Counted from the stretch's first letter, positions 8,288 to 18,679 are shown. The stretch: DNA of 64,000 bases from Wolbachia endosymbiont of Ctenocephalides felis wCfeT (GCF_012277295.1 NZ_CP051156.1:434001-498000); one strand, 5' to 3'. The notes: a model not told the origin generated them from the sequence alone. Program-made: numbers and translations.

Positions 8288-9257
8288 GTTCTATTGCCAC
8301 ATCTAAAGGATCTTCTCCTGCATCGCTTCTTAAATGTGGATTTGCTCCATTACTTAGTAATAGTTTTAGGATTTTTTGGTATTCTTCTCCTTCTTTATTG
8401 TGCTTAGCATCGTTAGCAACGATATGCAGTGCTGTTTTACCGCGGTTGTTTTTTACGTTAATATATTCTTCCTTTTCTTCTGCTGCATTTATCAGTATTT
8501 CAGTAAGTGCAAAGTTATTGTCACAGGCTGCAACGTGTAAGCACGTAGTGCCATCGTCATTTTTTGGATATTCTGGATATATGCTTGCTTTCCTTGCGAG
8601 CACTGACTCTAACATATTCATGTATTCTGATGAACTAAATGATTGTGAAGGATTATTTATAACAGCTATTTTCTTCATCGCTCCATGCTTTATCAACAGT
8701 TTTGCAATCTCTATGTTTTTGCTCAAAGTAGCTAAAAGCAATGGTGTATTGTTTGCATCACCTCTTACATTAACGTTTGCACCGCGCTCTGTTAGCAACT
8801 CTACAATTTTAGTATTACCTTCCTGAACTGCAGAATATAAGGGGGTAATTCCGCTTTTTGCGCTATTTACTGAGTTAACATTTGCTCCATATGTGAGTAA
8901 TAGCCGTGCAAACTCTATATGGTTTTTTTGTGCTGCTATGTGTAGTGCAATATATCCATCTTTAGATGTGGCATCAATATTTGCTCCACAGCGTATTAGA
9001 AGCTTTGCAGATTTAATATCGCCTGTTTGTGCTGCAACATGTAAAAGAGTACATCCATTTTGGTATGTATCAATGTTCATCCTAATTTCTGGCAAAGTGA
9101 AGAATTTGATTGCTATAATGTCTTGTTTTTCTAGAGCCCAGGAAAGCAGATTGTATGCATAATTGTTTGGATCTTTAGCTCTCTCTTCATTTATGTCAAT
9201 TTCTTTACCATCTATTTCATAGATTAGCTTTCTTTTTCGTTCTACTTCTCCTGTCAT
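8247..9257 (-). CDS. Ankyrin-repeat protein, 3' end cut off by an IS
   Basis: 336 aa as it stands. A short charged N-terminus leads into about seven ankyrin repeats (clear units: GCTLLHVAAQTGDIKSAKLLI, GYIALHIAAQKNHIEFARLLL, GITPLYSAVQEGNTKIVELLT, NNTPLLLATLSKNIEIAKLLI, GTTCLHVAACDNN, GKTALHIVAND, then ILKLLLSNGANP). The last 12 residues, LCCIALWIGGNA, are encoded by the end of the IS903-like element, so the native C-terminus is lost. No signal peptide or membrane segment. Ankyrin proteins in Wolbachia are candidate host-interaction factors; that role is inference. Confidence 0.85.
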   Translation of the reverse strand: MTGEVERKRKLIYEIDGKEIDINEERAKDPNNYAYNLLSWALEKQDIIAIKFFTLPEIRMNIDTYQNGCTLLHVAAQTGDIKSAKLLIRCGANIDATSKDGYIALHIAAQKNHIEFARLLLTYGANVNSVNSAKSGITPLYSAVQEGNTKIVELLTERGANVNVRGDANNTPLLLATLSKNIEIAKLLIKHGAMKKIAVINNPSQSFSSSEYMNMLESVLARKASIYPEYPKNDDGTTCLHVAACDNNFALTEILINAAEEKEEYINVKNNRGKTALHIVANDAKHNKEGEEYQKILKLLLSNGANPHLRSDAGEDPLDVAIEQLCCIALWIGGNA

Positions 9258-9392
9258 ACATAAAATATATAAGTTAATATATTATTAATAATTTTTATTA
9301 ATTTTTTATTAAAATGTAGGTTAAAATTTTAATAAAATAAAAGTGTTTATGCTCAATATAAGTTTGATACAATAGGCATTTATTGCGTTCAA

Positions 9393-12107
9393 ATGGGCAG
9401 AATTTTTACTATTAACGTAAATGAATCCTTTTTCGATGAGCTGGTTCAGTATATATTGTCTGAATATGAGAAGGAGAAAATCTCTGAATTGAAGATTATC
9501 CTGCCTTGTAAAAGAGATGTGATAGCATTACTAAATGCATTCAAGAATTGCAGAGCAGAAAAGTGCATAATGTTACCAGAGATAATCTCACTAGAGAATA
9601 TCGATGAAGAAGACCTAATATTAAATATTGATAGGGTAAAGGTTATCAATCCAAAAAAGAAAATATTGCTGTTGATGCAATTTATATTGGAGTGGAATAA
9701 GCAGAATAATGATAATTTTCCCATTGATCTAGCCTATAGCCTGCCAGCATTGCTCGATAAAATTCAATATAATGACAATTATCTTATAGGTAATAAATAT
9801 TCACAAAAAATAGAGAATTTCGTAAATTTACTTATTAAAACTTGTAGTAAAGCTTTAAGTAATTTAGGAGTAGTAGATATATTAGAACATAAACGTAATT
9901 ACATAAATGACATGATACTTTCGCTTAAAAAAGATCAGCAAATAATCTTTGTTGGCATTGGAAAAGATGAAATTTATAAGTCACTTATTAAGGCTATATA
10001 TGATCTGCCGCTTGGAATAATAATTTTAACTAATCTTAATTTAGATATTGAAGAGAAAGATTGGCAGCTGCTTGATAAAAAACATTATCAATATTGCTTA
10101 AAGAGTTTACTAGATTATTTAAGTATTGAGCGGAAAGATGTAGTCTGTTTGAATGCTAAGGAGGAAAAAATAATTGATTACATTTTTGATACAACTGCTG
10201 ATCTAAGTAAGATTAATAGTGGTCAGGATTGCAATATTGAGGTTATTACCTGCGATTCCGAGGAGGAAGAAGCGCAAGTGACGTCGTTAATTATAGAAAA
10301 TGAAAGTTATGAAAAGGTTTCTTTAGTTGTCATTAATAAGTTGCTTGCAGCTCGCATAGCGTGCTTATCTGGACAGCATACAGAAGATATCACGTTGTTA
10401 ACTTATACTATCGAAGTTTTAATCTCAAATTGGAATAGTGTAGCTTTGCTCTCTCTACTTAAACACAGGTTAGTGAATTTTGGTTACGCTAAGGAAGAAT
10501 ACAGACAAATCTTGTCCGAGTTTGAAATAGAGATATTACGTAACTTTAATACGATTGGTCTGAAAGACATTATCAGAGCTATTGATGGCCATAAGCAGCT
10601 AAAATATAAAGATGATATATTAGAGATTATCAAAAAATTAGATAAGATATTCAATCTATTACTTAAATGTATAAATTGTAATATTGCAGAAGTTACTGCA
10701 GCTCACTTGCAATGCATTAATATGCTGTATGGTGTAAATTTTTTAGAATTAGATAGTGAAATAGGTGATTTTATTTGTAATTTTTCAAATGCATGTGAAG
10801 GTATAACAATAAAGTGTTCATTGGAGTTATATAGCAAGATCCTAACGTTATTTTTAGAGAGAGATTTTTTCTCTGCAACAAATGATTTAAATAGATTCAG
10901 TTTATACCATAATAAGGTTGTTATACTTACTGGATTTAATGTTGGCAGTTATCCTCCAAACTTTCAGAATCCGTTTTTAATAAGAGAGCTCTCTGCCATA
11001 CAAGAAGAGCAGGGGTATTTTCTATACAATTTACATAATTTGTTTTGTGCAAGTAAGGTATATATTACACGTTCATCAAATCAGAGAAAGCCAATTTTAC
11101 TACAGCGTTTAGAAGTTTTGCTGAATGAGAATAGACTTCTTTCAAAACCGATTTATGGTGAGAAATTTTTAGGAGAAGCGCAAGCGAGTACCACAGAATA
11201 CTTGGATGTATTTGAGGAACGCAGCTCAGCTTCGACAACGAAATTGCCATTAGAAATTGAGCTTCGAAAGAAGTCTGATGTATCAAAGCAGCCGTATCGC
11301 GAGTGGCTCAGAATGTTGAATACGCCGGAATGTGTAGTTCCATGTACTCAACCCATGCCAAAACCTAATGCTGAAGTGAGAAGAGAAAAAATGCAGGTAA
11401 TATCTTGCAGTGCAGTGGAAAAGCTAATTCGTAACCCTTATTCATTTTATGTTGAGTATATATTGGGCCTGAAGCAACTTAAGGATCTGAATTTTAAGCC
11501 GTCAATTTTGGAATTTGGTACTATGGTGCATGACATTCTTGCACACAACGAAAAGTCGCTGATGACAATTGCGCAAAAAGAATTCTCATCTGGTCGATTT
11601 AATTTTTCAAATATGTGGTGGGTAAGGTTAGAAAAGATAATACAATCTTTTCTTCAATTAACTGAAACTAGAAGTAAACATTTTGAATTGGAAAAAAGTT
11701 TTTCTTATCCCGTTTTGCAGGAAGTGTTACTTACTGCAAGATGCGACCGGGTTGAACACCTTTCTGATAATCAACTGGCAATAATAGATTATAAACTCGG
11801 CTCACCACCTTCCAATGAAGAAGTCATGTCAGGATTTTTTCCCCAGTTAATTTTACAAGCTTTAACAGTTGAGCATATTACAAAAAAGCAAATCTCAGAG
11901 CTTGCTTATTGGAAGCTTGATTATGATAAAATAAAGGTTGTTTCTCTGCAAAATTATAGAGAAAAAATGCAGGAATTTCAAAATGATCTACCAGATTTTT
12001 TATCTAACTATTTAAAAGATACCACTCCCTTTGTAGCCTCTCCATATTTTGATAAATTCATGAGATTTAATAGCTATAAACAACTGGAGAGGATGGGGAA
12101 GTGGTAG
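9393..12107 (+). CDS. addB: Double-strand break repair protein AddB
   Basis: 904 aa, slightly short for alphaproteobacterial AddB. AddB pairs with AddA as a helicase-nuclease that processes broken ends for RecA loading. The N-terminal half is a degenerate UvrD-like domain without a clear Walker motif. The C-terminal ~240 residues form a PD-(D/E)XK nuclease: ISCSAVEKLIRNPYSFYVEYIL entry motif, GTMVHDIL, the catalytic IIDYKLG (D799, K801) and the following QLILQAL helix. AddA is not in the window. The 3' end overlaps the convergent gene at 12067 by 41 bp. Confidence 0.9.
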   Translation: MGRIFTINVNESFFDELVQYILSEYEKEKISELKIILPCKRDVIALLNAFKNCRAEKCIMLPEIISLENIDEEDLILNIDRVKVINPKKKILLLMQFILEWNKQNNDNFPIDLAYSLPALLDKIQYNDNYLIGNKYSQKIENFVNLLIKTCSKALSNLGVVDILEHKRNYINDMILSLKKDQQIIFVGIGKDEIYKSLIKAIYDLPLGIIILTNLNLDIEEKDWQLLDKKHYQYCLKSLLDYLSIERKDVVCLNAKEEKIIDYIFDTTADLSKINSGQDCNIEVITCDSEEEEAQVTSLIIENESYEKVSLVVINKLLAARIACLSGQHTEDITLLTYTIEVLISNWNSVALLSLLKHRLVNFGYAKEEYRQILSEFEIEILRNFNTIGLKDIIRAIDGHKQLKYKDDILEIIKKLDKIFNLLLKCINCNIAEVTAAHLQCINMLYGVNFLELDSEIGDFICNFSNACEGITIKCSLELYSKILTLFLERDFFSATNDLNRFSLYHNKVVILTGFNVGSYPPNFQNPFLIRELSAIQEEQGYFLYNLHNLFCASKVYITRSSNQRKPILLQRLEVLLNENRLLSKPIYGEKFLGEAQASTTEYLDVFEERSSASTTKLPLEIELRKKSDVSKQPYREWLRMLNTPECVVPCTQPMPKPNAEVRREKMQVISCSAVEKLIRNPYSFYVEYILGLKQLKDLNFKPSILEFGTMVHDILAHNEKSLMTIAQKEFSSGRFNFSNMWWVRLEKIIQSFLQLTETRSKHFELEKSFSYPVLQEVLLTARCDRVEHLSDNQLAIIDYKLGSPPSNEEVMSGFFPQLILQALTVEHITKKQISELAYWKLDYDKIKVVSLQNYREKMQEFQNDLPDFLSNYLKDTTPFVASPYFDKFMRFNSYKQLERMGKW

Positions 12108-12888
12108 GTAGCTCAACCTGAATTTCTTGCATGTCATATTGCTCTACATTAGCTTGCTCTATAAAAGAGTTTTCCAAAATTTTCCTATTTTTAACTATTG
12201 AACATGACACTATTAAGCCTAATATAGAAATTAATAATCCAAATGTCATGAAAGGCATGACAATTTGAGCTGCAGAACGTGTGACTACAAAGATCATGAA
12301 ACTACATGATGCTGCTGACCCTAATGCTATACTAGGAATGAAAAGCAAATATCCATCACTCTTCAAATTGCAATTTAATCTTATGATACAGTCAGACTCC
12401 TCATCTCCAGTATATTTTCCTTTTTTTACGGTTTCATTTTTATTGATTGTACGATTCAGCTGCATGCAAATAAATAATAAGAATATAGACATACATGCGG
12501 AAGGCACAACATAAGCTCCGTATAAAGAGCACACAAAAAAATGACACATGCTCAAGTACGATAGCATTATCATTGGACGAAGCGCATAAATTGAATATTT
12601 GGTTTTGGGGTTGATAATTTTTCCACCAGATCTTTTGATTGTCTCTTCTAGTTCTTTTAATGCTTTTATATTTTCTATTGCATTGCCATTTTGATTTTTA
12701 AGTTCAATTACGTAGCCTAGAATTGTCATTCTAGTATTTCCATATTTTACGTAATCATTAATATAATATTTTAATTTATTAATAACTCTTAAGGCTTCTT
12801 TCTTCTCTTCTTCCAATTTTATACCATAAGAAGCTGGAATGTTAACGATTATACCAAATAATTCTGCTTGTAATTCTGTTACGCTCAC
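12067..12888 (-). CDS. Hypothetical four-helix membrane protein
   Basis: 273 aa. Residues 1-105 are charged and look helical. Four hydrophobic segments follow, at roughly 108-125, 128-147, 180-200 and 212-236 (for example MLSYLSMCHFFVCSLYGAYVV and MTFGLLISILGLIVSCSIV). The C-terminus is cytoplasmic-looking and acidic. The stop lies inside the end of addB on the opposite strand (41-bp tail-to-tail overlap), so both genes constrain the same DNA. I do not recognise the family. Confidence 0.7.
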   Translation of the reverse strand: MSVTELQAELFGIIVNIPASYGIKLEEEKKEALRVINKLKYYINDYVKYGNTRMTILGYVIELKNQNGNAIENIKALKELEETIKRSGGKIINPKTKYSIYALRPMIMLSYLSMCHFFVCSLYGAYVVPSACMSIFLLFICMQLNRTINKNETVKKGKYTGDEESDCIIRLNCNLKSDGYLLFIPSIALGSAASCSFMIFVVTRSAAQIVMPFMTFGLLISILGLIVSCSIVKNRKILENSFIEQANVEQYDMQEIQVELPTTSPSSPVVYSY

Positions 12889-12934
12889 AACCTGAATAAA
12901 GTCTAATGTACTTTACATAATACCATAAATAAAC

Positions 12935-13906
12935 TTACTTGTAAATATCTTTATATAACTCATCAAAGCTTGGCTCTTTGCTACTTTTAGCAAAATCTTC
13001 TGCTTTTTTCACTGACTCGCGTATTTCTTTATCAATAGTTTTGCATTCTTCCTCTGAAGCAATTGTTTCTTTTATTATGTACTTCTTCAAGGTATCTATA
13101 GGGTCATGATTTTGCTTCATATCATCTACTTCTTCTTTTGAACGATAAGTTGCAGGGTCAGACATTGAGTGGCCACGATATCTATATGTTTTCATTTCAA
13201 GCAGGATTGGTCCCTTTCTGCTACGTACATGTTCTGCTGCTTCTTGAGTGGCTTCATAAGCAGAAAAGAAGTTCATGCCATCGACTTGTTTTCCTGGAAT
13301 GCCAAAGCTTTCTCCTCTTTTATATAACTCAGTTGCTGCAGTTGATCTTTCTACGGAAGTGCCCATTGCATATCCATTATTTTCTATAATATAAACTACA
13401 GGTAACTTCCACAAAGCTGCCATATTAAACGATTCATATATTTGTCCTTGATGTGCAGCACCATCACCAAAATATACAAACACTACGTGGTCTGCTTTCT
13501 TATATTTATTAGCAAAAGCTATTCCTGTACCAATTGGGACTTGTGCACCAACTATTCCATGTCCGCCGAAGAATTGTTTCTCAACATCAAATATGTGCAT
13601 AGAACCACCTTTGCCTTTTGAACATCCTGTTTCTTTGCCTTTCAGCTCTGCCATAACGACATTTGGATCAGAATCGCACGCTAGCATTAGTCCATGATCT
13701 CTATAACTTGTAATAAATGCATCACCAGGCTTTGATGCAGCATGAGTTCCAACTGCAACTGCTTCTTGTCCTATTGCCAAATGACAAAATCCTCCTATTA
13801 ATCCCATTCCATAAAGTTGCCCAGCTTTTTCCTCAAATCTTCGTATGAGCAGCATTTTTCTGTAGAATCCTATAATCTGTTCTTTAGTGAAATTTTCTGC
13901 TTTCAT
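12935..13906 (-). CDS. pdhA: Pyruvate dehydrogenase E1 component, alpha subunit
   Basis: 323 aa. It converts pyruvate and lipoamide, with thiamine diphosphate, to acetyl-dihydrolipoamide in the pyruvate dehydrogenase complex together with the beta subunit (not in this window). Visible motifs: RRFEEKAGQLYGMGLIGGF, the E1 region SKGKGGSMHIFD, the TPP-binding GDGAAHQGQ ... LPVVYIIENNGYAMGT, and the YRYRGHSMSDPA phosphorylation-loop-like region. Length is normal for the split E1 type. It diverges from hemJ with a 65-bp gap. Confidence 0.97.
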   Translation of the reverse strand: MKAENFTKEQIIGFYRKMLLIRRFEEKAGQLYGMGLIGGFCHLAIGQEAVAVGTHAASKPGDAFITSYRDHGLMLACDSDPNVVMAELKGKETGCSKGKGGSMHIFDVEKQFFGGHGIVGAQVPIGTGIAFANKYKKADHVVFVYFGDGAAHQGQIYESFNMAALWKLPVVYIIENNGYAMGTSVERSTAATELYKRGESFGIPGKQVDGMNFFSAYEATQEAAEHVRSRKGPILLEMKTYRYRGHSMSDPATYRSKEEVDDMKQNHDPIDTLKKYIIKETIASEEECKTIDKEIRESVKKAEDFAKSSKEPSFDELYKDIYK

Positions 13907-13971
13907 ATTAATTTTTTTTCATTAGACTAACATAATATCAGAATTTTTTCGCATTTTGTAACAATATCTGC

Positions 13972-14394
13972 ATGTATCACTGGATTGAGGCTTTTCATAT
14001 TATTTCTGTCATTATGTGGATGGCAGGTATGCTTTACTTACCAAGGCTTTATGTTTACCATACAACTGCAAAGCCAAAGTCAGAGACTGATGAATTGCTT
14101 AAAATCATGGAGAAAAGGCTACTCAGATACATTATAAACCCTGCAATGTTTTTCTCGCTTGGTTTTGGAATTACATTGATGATAATACGAGAAGCTTATC
14201 ATGAAAGGTGGTTTCATGTAAAAGCACTAGCGTTATTTTTTATGTTTATTATTCACGTATTACTTGCAGTACATAGAAAAAAATTCGAGAAAAATGAGAA
14301 TGAAAAAACTCATATTTATTTCCGTGTTTTAAATGAGATAGTTACAATATTAATAATAATCATAGTGATTATGGTTGTTGTGAAGCCATTCTAA
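13972..14394 (+). CDS. hemJ: HemJ-type protoporphyrinogen IX oxidase
   Basis: 140 aa with four predicted membrane helices (about residues 5-22, 50-70, 82-101 and 120-138). The N-terminal YHWIEAFHIISVIMWMAGML and LPRLYVYH are the HemJ signature, with the conserved His of helix 1; HVKALALFFMF and the second-helix Arg also fit. HemJ converts protoporphyrinogen IX to protoporphyrin IX in the inner membrane and replaces HemG/HemY in many alphaproteobacteria. No strong Shine-Dalgarno precedes ATG 13972, but the start residues match the family. Confidence 0.87.
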   Translation: MYHWIEAFHIISVIMWMAGMLYLPRLYVYHTTAKPKSETDELLKIMEKRLLRYIINPAMFFSLGFGITLMIIREAYHERWFHVKALALFFMFIIHVLLAVHRKKFEKNENEKTHIYFRVLNEIVTILIIIIVIMVVVKPF

Positions 14395-14402
14395 ATTTTT
14401 TA

Positions 14403-15326
14403 TCATACAACCTCTTCATCCTGTAGTTGCTTCACTTTATTAACAGGTAAGCCTGTTATTTTAGCTGTAACATCCACAGGGATACCAGCCTTAAGTGAGT
14501 TTATTGCCACTTCAATTTTTTCTTCAATTTTTCCTTCCTCTCTGCCTTCTTCTCTTCCTTTCTCTCTACCCTACTCTCTTCCCTTTGCAGTAGCAAGGTC
14601 AATTCTGTATTCAATAATGGCTTCTTCCTTGCGTAAGTCCATTATTCTCTCTTCATAGGCTAACAAATCTTTTTCATCCCAGTGGAATTTATTTAACTCT
14701 TCATAAGCTTGCTTTATTACTGGTGCTCTTCTTGCAATCTTTTTTAGGTCTTCGTCTGTGGTGTCCTCTGCATATTTAAAGAAAAAACACCACTTTTCTA
14801 CGATATTTTCTAGTTGCTTAACTTCATTTTTAGGAAATTTTGGCAGCTCAATAAAGACAAATTGTAAATCTTTTAAATAATTTCCATTAATATTGATATC
14901 CCGTATGTTATGTGTGGATATATAATCTACTTCTTCAGGAAATAAATTACAATTAGCAATGGCGATGAAGTAAACTTTTTGTAAATCAACATAATTGCCA
15001 GATCTGTCCAATTGCCTTGAATATGCCCTTGCAGCGTACAATTGAGCGCGTTTTTCAAAGCCTTTGTCACGAGCCACTTGCATTTCAATGATGAATCTAT
15101 TGTTGGCAGAATCTTTGCATAAAATATCGACAATACTTTGCTTATCAGAAGCAATCTCTGGGTCCATGATAGTGCTCAAGAATTCAACTTCTTGTATCTT
15201 GCTTTCTGCAGTAAAGCCTAAAATATCGTTCAAAAAGTGAATGAGAATATTTTTGTTCTTCTCTGAGCCGAAAATCCTCTTGAAAGTTAAATCACATTTT
15301 GGATCAAGGAATTTTGTCAGGACCAT
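14403..15326 (-). pseudogene. Rpn/PD-(D/E)XK transposase-family protein with an in-frame stop
   Basis: The first 251 residues (MVLTKFLDPKCDLTFKRIFG..., then DILCKDSANNRFIIEMQVARDKGF) are the PD-(D/E)XK transposase/Rpn family, with the nuclease core Asp and ExQ motif. A TAG at 14571-14573 interrupts the usual Gly-Arg-Glu repeat tail; beyond it the same frame continues (GREKGREEGREEGKIEEKIE...) for 55 codons to a TGA at 14403. One base change in a Glu codon would explain it. The protein may still work, as the loss is outside the nuclease core. It converges with hemJ. Confidence 0.8.
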
Positions 15327-15407
15327 AATTTTGATATGCTATATAAACAGATTGTATAGTGTTTTAAGTGGGGTTGCAATTACAGTATGTTGTTTTGAGA
15401 CTTAAAT

Positions 15408-16547
15408 CTATGAAAGCTCCACAGCCAATGCTAACACTGCTAATTTACTCACTATGTTCCAAAGTTTTTCCTCAATTGTTCTACCAATATCATAAAATTC
15501 ACAATCAGTGGAATTTAAGCTGGAATATACGTCTTTTCTATCGTTGCATCGGTATAAGTAACAAGCAGGTGTGTCGCCTATATAATATATTAATGGTTCT
15601 GCAGGGCTGTTTTTAAACACATCAATGGTGGGTATACCCTCTTGTATAATAACACTATTGATTTTTACTCCTTCTTTTATCTTGTTCATCTTATTACGTT
15701 TTTTTTTATTTATGTTCAATATCTCATCGCCATTCTCTGCTGTTATAATGCCCATGCCGTATGTTCCATTACTTGCTTTGATAAACACATAAGGTTGTGT
15801 TTCTATCCCGTATTCTTCATATTTTTTTCGCATCAGTGACAATACATGGTCAACTTTAGCTGCAATTCTTTCAAGTGATAGATTATCGTTAAAATCAACT
15901 TCATTACAATTTTCGGTAAATGCAAATATGAGCCATGGATCTATTGCAAGTTCATTACAGAATTCAAGCGCTAATTTTTCGTAGATTTCAAAATACTTTA
16001 ATTTATGCCTACTGTGCCATCCATATAATGGATTTGGTGTTATCTCTTGTTTTACGTCTTTTAACGTGTCTGGAATGTGGCTTGTCATATCACGATTTAG
16101 TATGACAACGTCTGGTACAAATCCTGATTTTGTTTTTAACAAAGAACCTTCTTTTATAATAGTTTCATACGATTCTATTAAGTTGTAAGTTTCATCACTT
16201 AGGAGGCCAATTCTAGTTTCAAAACCTGCCATTTGTAGTATTTTCTCTATGGCAAATACGTTTTCTATATACATTTTATTTCGTGTATAGTTCTCCGGTA
16301 TTATAAGGACTTTCCGGTATTGCTGCTTTTCAAAATAGCTTTTTACCAGTTTAGCTGCAGTTACTTTTGACTCCTCACTAAAGTTGTTAAATCCTGCAGG
16401 AAATAAGTTAGCGTCCACTGGGGCAATTTTATAGCCTGAATTTCTGAGGTCTATTGAGCTATAAAATGGTAATTTAAGACCTTGAAATCTTTCCTTCAAC
16501 CAATCATTTATACTTTTTTCCAATTTTGGGTGAATTATATTTTGCAT
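15408..16547 (-). CDS. gshA: Glutamate-cysteine ligase, ATP-grasp type
   Basis: 379 aa. It matches the proteobacterial GshA family that is unrelated to E. coli GshA: N-terminal IDLRNSGYKIAPVDANLFPAGFNN, central LNRDMTS and NPLYGWHSRHKLKYF, and the ATP-grasp part FIKASNGTYGMGI. It joins glutamate and cysteine, the first step of glutathione synthesis, so the GST at the right end of the window has a plausible substrate source. The C-terminus (LAVLALAVELS) is abrupt and may be a few residues short, but no frameshift was found. Confidence 0.87.
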   Translation of the reverse strand: MQNIIHPKLEKSINDWLKERFQGLKLPFYSSIDLRNSGYKIAPVDANLFPAGFNNFSEESKVTAAKLVKSYFEKQQYRKVLIIPENYTRNKMYIENVFAIEKILQMAGFETRIGLLSDETYNLIESYETIIKEGSLLKTKSGFVPDVVILNRDMTSHIPDTLKDVKQEITPNPLYGWHSRHKLKYFEIYEKLALEFCNELAIDPWLIFAFTENCNEVDFNDNLSLERIAAKVDHVLSLMRKKYEEYGIETQPYVFIKASNGTYGMGIITAENGDEILNINKKKRNKMNKIKEGVKINSVIIQEGIPTIDVFKNSPAEPLIYYIGDTPACYLYRCNDRKDVYSSLNSTDCEFYDIGRTIEEKLWNIVSKLAVLALAVELS

Positions 16548-16653
16548 CTACACTTTAAATGTTATAAGGAAGGTATTATATTATAAATTATAATTAAATA
16601 TATTTATCAAATTTGATTAAAGATTAAAGTATAACAACATTATTATAAAAAAG

Positions 16654-17208
16654 ATGATTAATCACGACGACAACAAAATGTATGGTACTACTATACTGTC
16701 AATAAGGAAGGGTAAAAAGGTGGTAGTGATAGGTGATGGGCAGGTTTCACTGGGCCATACTGTTATAAAATCTGGAGCAAAGAAAGTTAGACGTCTGTCA
16801 AATGAGTCTGTAATTGCTGGTTTTGCTGGGGCAACGGCTGATGCATTTACTCTTTTTGAAAGATTAGAAGCTAAGCTAGATAAACATCCAGGGCAATTAA
16901 TGAGGGCTTGTGTTGAGCTTGCAAAAGACTGGAGAATGGATAAGTATCTGAGAAAATTAGAGGCAATGATGATTGTTGCAGACAGATCCATTTCACTGGT
17001 GATAACAGGAACGGGTGATGTACTTGAGCCTGAAGATGGGATTGCAGCTATTGGCTCTGGAGGAAATTTTGCATTATCTGCAGCAAAAGCTTTGATTGAC
17101 GTGGAGGGGATATCAATAGAAGAAATTGCTGAGAAGTCTATGAAAATAGCTGCTGATATATGTGTTTATACGAATCATAATGTAATTATTGAAAAGATAG
17201 AGGAGTGA
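16654..17208 (+). CDS. hslV: ATP-dependent protease subunit HslV (ClpQ)
   Basis: 184 aa. The proteolytic ring subunit of the HslUV protease. The catalytic N-terminal threonine lies in [12 protein letters not shown], so residues 1-11 are a propeptide, a little longer than usual because of the start at 16654; ATG at 16678 would give a three-residue propeptide. [22 protein letters not shown] and [18 protein letters not shown] are family hallmarks. hslU starts 1 bp after its stop, so they form an operon. Confidence 0.97.
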   Translation: MINHDDNKMYGTTILSIRKGKKVVVIGDGQVSLGHTVIKSGAKKVRRLSNESVIAGFAGATADAFTLFERLEAKLDKHPGQLMRACVELAKDWRMDKYLRKLEAMMIVADRSISLVITGTGDVLEPEDGIAAIGSGGNFALSAAKALIDVEGISIEEIAEKSMKIAADICVYTNHNVIIEKIEE

Positions 17209-17209
17209 T

Positions 17210-18679
17210 ATGTCTTCTGAACGAAAAATTTTATGTGCTAATCAATTTACAGCTCTTTCGGAAGGGCAGTCTTGTAGTTATAATGAAAGTGAAAAGGATG
17301 ATTCTCATAAAAGTACTAAGAGCAGCCGTAATCTAAATGGTAGCAATGCTCAATTTACACAGATGTTACTTGATGATTTACCGCCACAGAAAATAGTTAA
17401 AGAATTGGATCGGTTCATAATCGGGCAAAATGATGCAAAGCGTGCTGTTGCTATTGCGCTCAGAAATCGTTGGCGTCGCAATCAGGTTCCACTTCCACTA
17501 CGTGATGAAATAATACCTAAAAATATATTGATGATTGGTCATACAGGGGTTGGTAAGACTGAGATAGCTCGCCGTTTAGCGAAACTTGCTGGTGCACCAT
17601 TTATAAAAGTTGAAGCAACAAAGTTTACTGAAATAGGATATGTGGGGCGTGATGTTGATTCGATAATACGTGATCTGGTCGATGCTGCGATAGTTTTAGT
17701 CAAAGAAAAAGCTCGCAAAGCTTTAGCTAAAAAAGCTTTAAATCTTGCTGAAAAGATTATAGTTAATTCCATGGTAGGTGAGGATGCAACTGAAGAAAGT
17801 AAAAAGATCTTTAGAGAGAGGCTAAGAAATAAAGAATTTGAAGATGGAGAAGTTTCGATCAACGTCAAGGAAAGCAAGGGTATAGTACCTACTTTTGACA
17901 TACCTGGTGTACCAGGAGGTCAGGTTGGTGTAATGAATGTAACGGAAATAATGGGCAAAATGTTCAATGGAAACAAGAAAACAAAAACCGTTACTGTTAA
18001 AGTTAAAGAAGCACGTGAAATACTGATTAATGAAGAAAGTGAAAGATTAATGGACGAAGATAAGATTATCAGGGAAGCCATTGATCTGGTTAGCAATGAT
18101 GGTATAGTTTTTCTGGATGAAATAGATAAAATTGCAGCACGAACAGAAGTAAAAGGTGAAGTAAATAGGGAAGGGGTGCAGCGTGATCTGTTGCCGCTGA
18201 TTGAGGGTACAACTGTTTCAACTAAGTATGGTCCTGTGAAAACAGATTATATATTATTTATCGCATCTGGCGCCTTTCATCTATCTAAACCATCTGATCT
18301 CTTGCCAGAGTTGCAGGGTAGGCTACCAATTAGAGTTGAACTGAAAGCGTTAACTCAAGAGGATTTAATTAGGATATTAAAAGAACCAGAATCTAGTTTA
18401 TTAAAGCAATATATAGCTTTAATGAAAACAGAAAATGTAACACTTGAATTTACTGAAGATAGTATAAAAACCATAGCTGAAATAGCATTTACAGTGAACA
18501 GAGAGGTGGAAAATATAGGTGCAAGAAGGCTCCACACTGTCATGGAGAAGCTTTTAGATGAAATAAGTTTCATTGCTTCTGAAAAAGGTAGTGAAAAATT
18601 CGTGATAGACAGTAAATATGTCAAAGATAAGCTCGAATCTATTTCTAAGCAGCTAGATCTATCTAAATTTATACTTTAG
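17210..18679 (+). CDS. hslU: ATP-dependent protease ATPase subunit HslU (ClpY)
   Basis: 489 aa, about 45-50 residues longer than typical HslU. It is an AAA+ unfoldase feeding HslV. Core motifs: [32 protein letters not shown], Walker [10 protein letters not shown] (~107), pore loop GYVGRDVDS, Walker B FLDEIDKI, and the sensor-2 region [15 protein letters not shown]. The N-terminal extension (residues 1-57, Ser/Asn/Lys-rich) begins at an ATG with a good GAGGAG site overlapping the end of hslV, so it is probably translated. Confidence 0.97.
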   Translation: MSSERKILCANQFTALSEGQSCSYNESEKDDSHKSTKSSRNLNGSNAQFTQMLLDDLPPQKIVKELDRFIIGQNDAKRAVAIALRNRWRRNQVPLPLRDEIIPKNILMIGHTGVGKTEIARRLAKLAGAPFIKVEATKFTEIGYVGRDVDSIIRDLVDAAIVLVKEKARKALAKKALNLAEKIIVNSMVGEDATEESKKIFRERLRNKEFEDGEVSINVKESKGIVPTFDIPGVPGGQVGVMNVTEIMGKMFNGNKKTKTVTVKVKEAREILINEESERLMDEDKIIREAIDLVSNDGIVFLDEIDKIAARTEVKGEVNREGVQRDLLPLIEGTTVSTKYGPVKTDYILFIASGAFHLSKPSDLLPELQGRLPIRVELKALTQEDLIRILKEPESSLLKQYIALMKTENVTLEFTEDSIKTIAEIAFTVNREVENIGARRLHTVMEKLLDEISFIASEKGSEKFVIDSKYVKDKLESISKQLDLSKFIL

